Part shown: piece after piece, positions 13,558-13,596 of the stretch
Layout: every line of letters begins with the position of its first letter
Position numbering within the stretch: position 1 is the first letter of the stretch
From: Nitrospirae bacterium GWC2_42_7
Lineage (GTDB): Bacteria; Nitrospirota; Thermodesulfovibrionia; Thermodesulfovibrionales; UBA6898
DNA: 13,596 nucleotides
Direction of reading: 5' to 3'
Assembly (NCBI GenBank): GCA_001803645.1
Contig: MHDW01000108.1
Span: 8,842-22,437 of the forward strand
Position numbers and translations under genes: made by a program
The notes under the pieces: generated by a model
What the model saw: the letters and a program-made list of their open reading frames with translations, nothing else
Told to the model about the DNA's origin: nothing
The model's database searches: none

Positions 13558-13596
13558 GGCAACTGGCTGCTTGTGCATGTCATAATGAGTTTCATT
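13513..13596. other. Terminal 38-bp perfect inverted repeat, probable fold-back artefact
   Basis: Bases 13513-13550 and 13559-13596 are exact reverse complements around an 8-bp centre containing CTGCAG. The right arm runs to the last base of the window. The left arm codes for conserved CcsA residues, so the right arm is a copied and inverted piece. This is the usual form of an amplification or assembly chimera at a contig end. Confidence 0.85.

Overview
The window looks like a piece of a metagenome-type contig from a Gram-negative, probably anaerobic bacterium. The base composition is moderate to AT-rich. A c-type-heme sensor kinase, an NtrC-family regulator, a System II cytochrome c maturation gene and bacterial ceramide genes together suggest Nitrospirota or a deltaproteobacterial (Desulfobacterota-like) lineage. 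That assignment is an inference; no rRNA or full tRNA is present to test it.

Left part (1-4840) is accessory DNA organised around three copies of the 3' half of a tRNA-Leu gene (309-363, 3582-3636, 4785-4839), all on the + strand. They look like stacked attachment-site scars of elements that integrated at the anticodon loop. The first two copies sit at the end of a longer ~210-bp direct repeat that also carries a minus-strand terminator. Between scars 1 and 2 lie a stand-alone GHKL/Hsp90-like ATPase, a RelE-like toxin with an HTH antitoxin (toxin first), a protein remnant, and a zinc-ribbon gene cut off exactly at the start of the second repeat. Between scars 2 and 3 lies one membrane protein with a degenerate J domain and TPR. 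No integrase is visible. Right of scar 3 is a TumE/TumA-type toxin-antitoxin pair, then about 430 bp without genes.

Right part (5965-12650) is a minus-strand gene series, in transcription order: membrane sensor kinase with a periplasmic CxxCH motif, NtrC-type sigma-54 response regulator, single-domain receiver, NAD-dependent reductase of CerR type, serine-palmitoyltransferase-like PLP enzyme, and a GNAT-like acyltransferase of bacterial ceramide synthase type. The last three match the three steps of bacterial ceramide synthesis (condense, reduce, N-acylate). Placing them behind a heme/redox-type two-component system is the most interesting feature of the window: it suggests signal-controlled sphingolipid production. 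A 15-bp perfect hairpin lies just inside the start of the acyltransferase gene, and an interspersed hairpin-rich repeat sits between it and the upstream gene. A second copy of that repeat separates the kinase from the last gene.

Right end (12868-13596) holds a CcsA/ResC-type cytochrome c assembly protein, 5'-truncated. The final 38 bases are an exact reverse complement of 13513-13550. This is most likely a fold-back artefact at a contig end, so the apparent start codon at 13578 should not be trusted.
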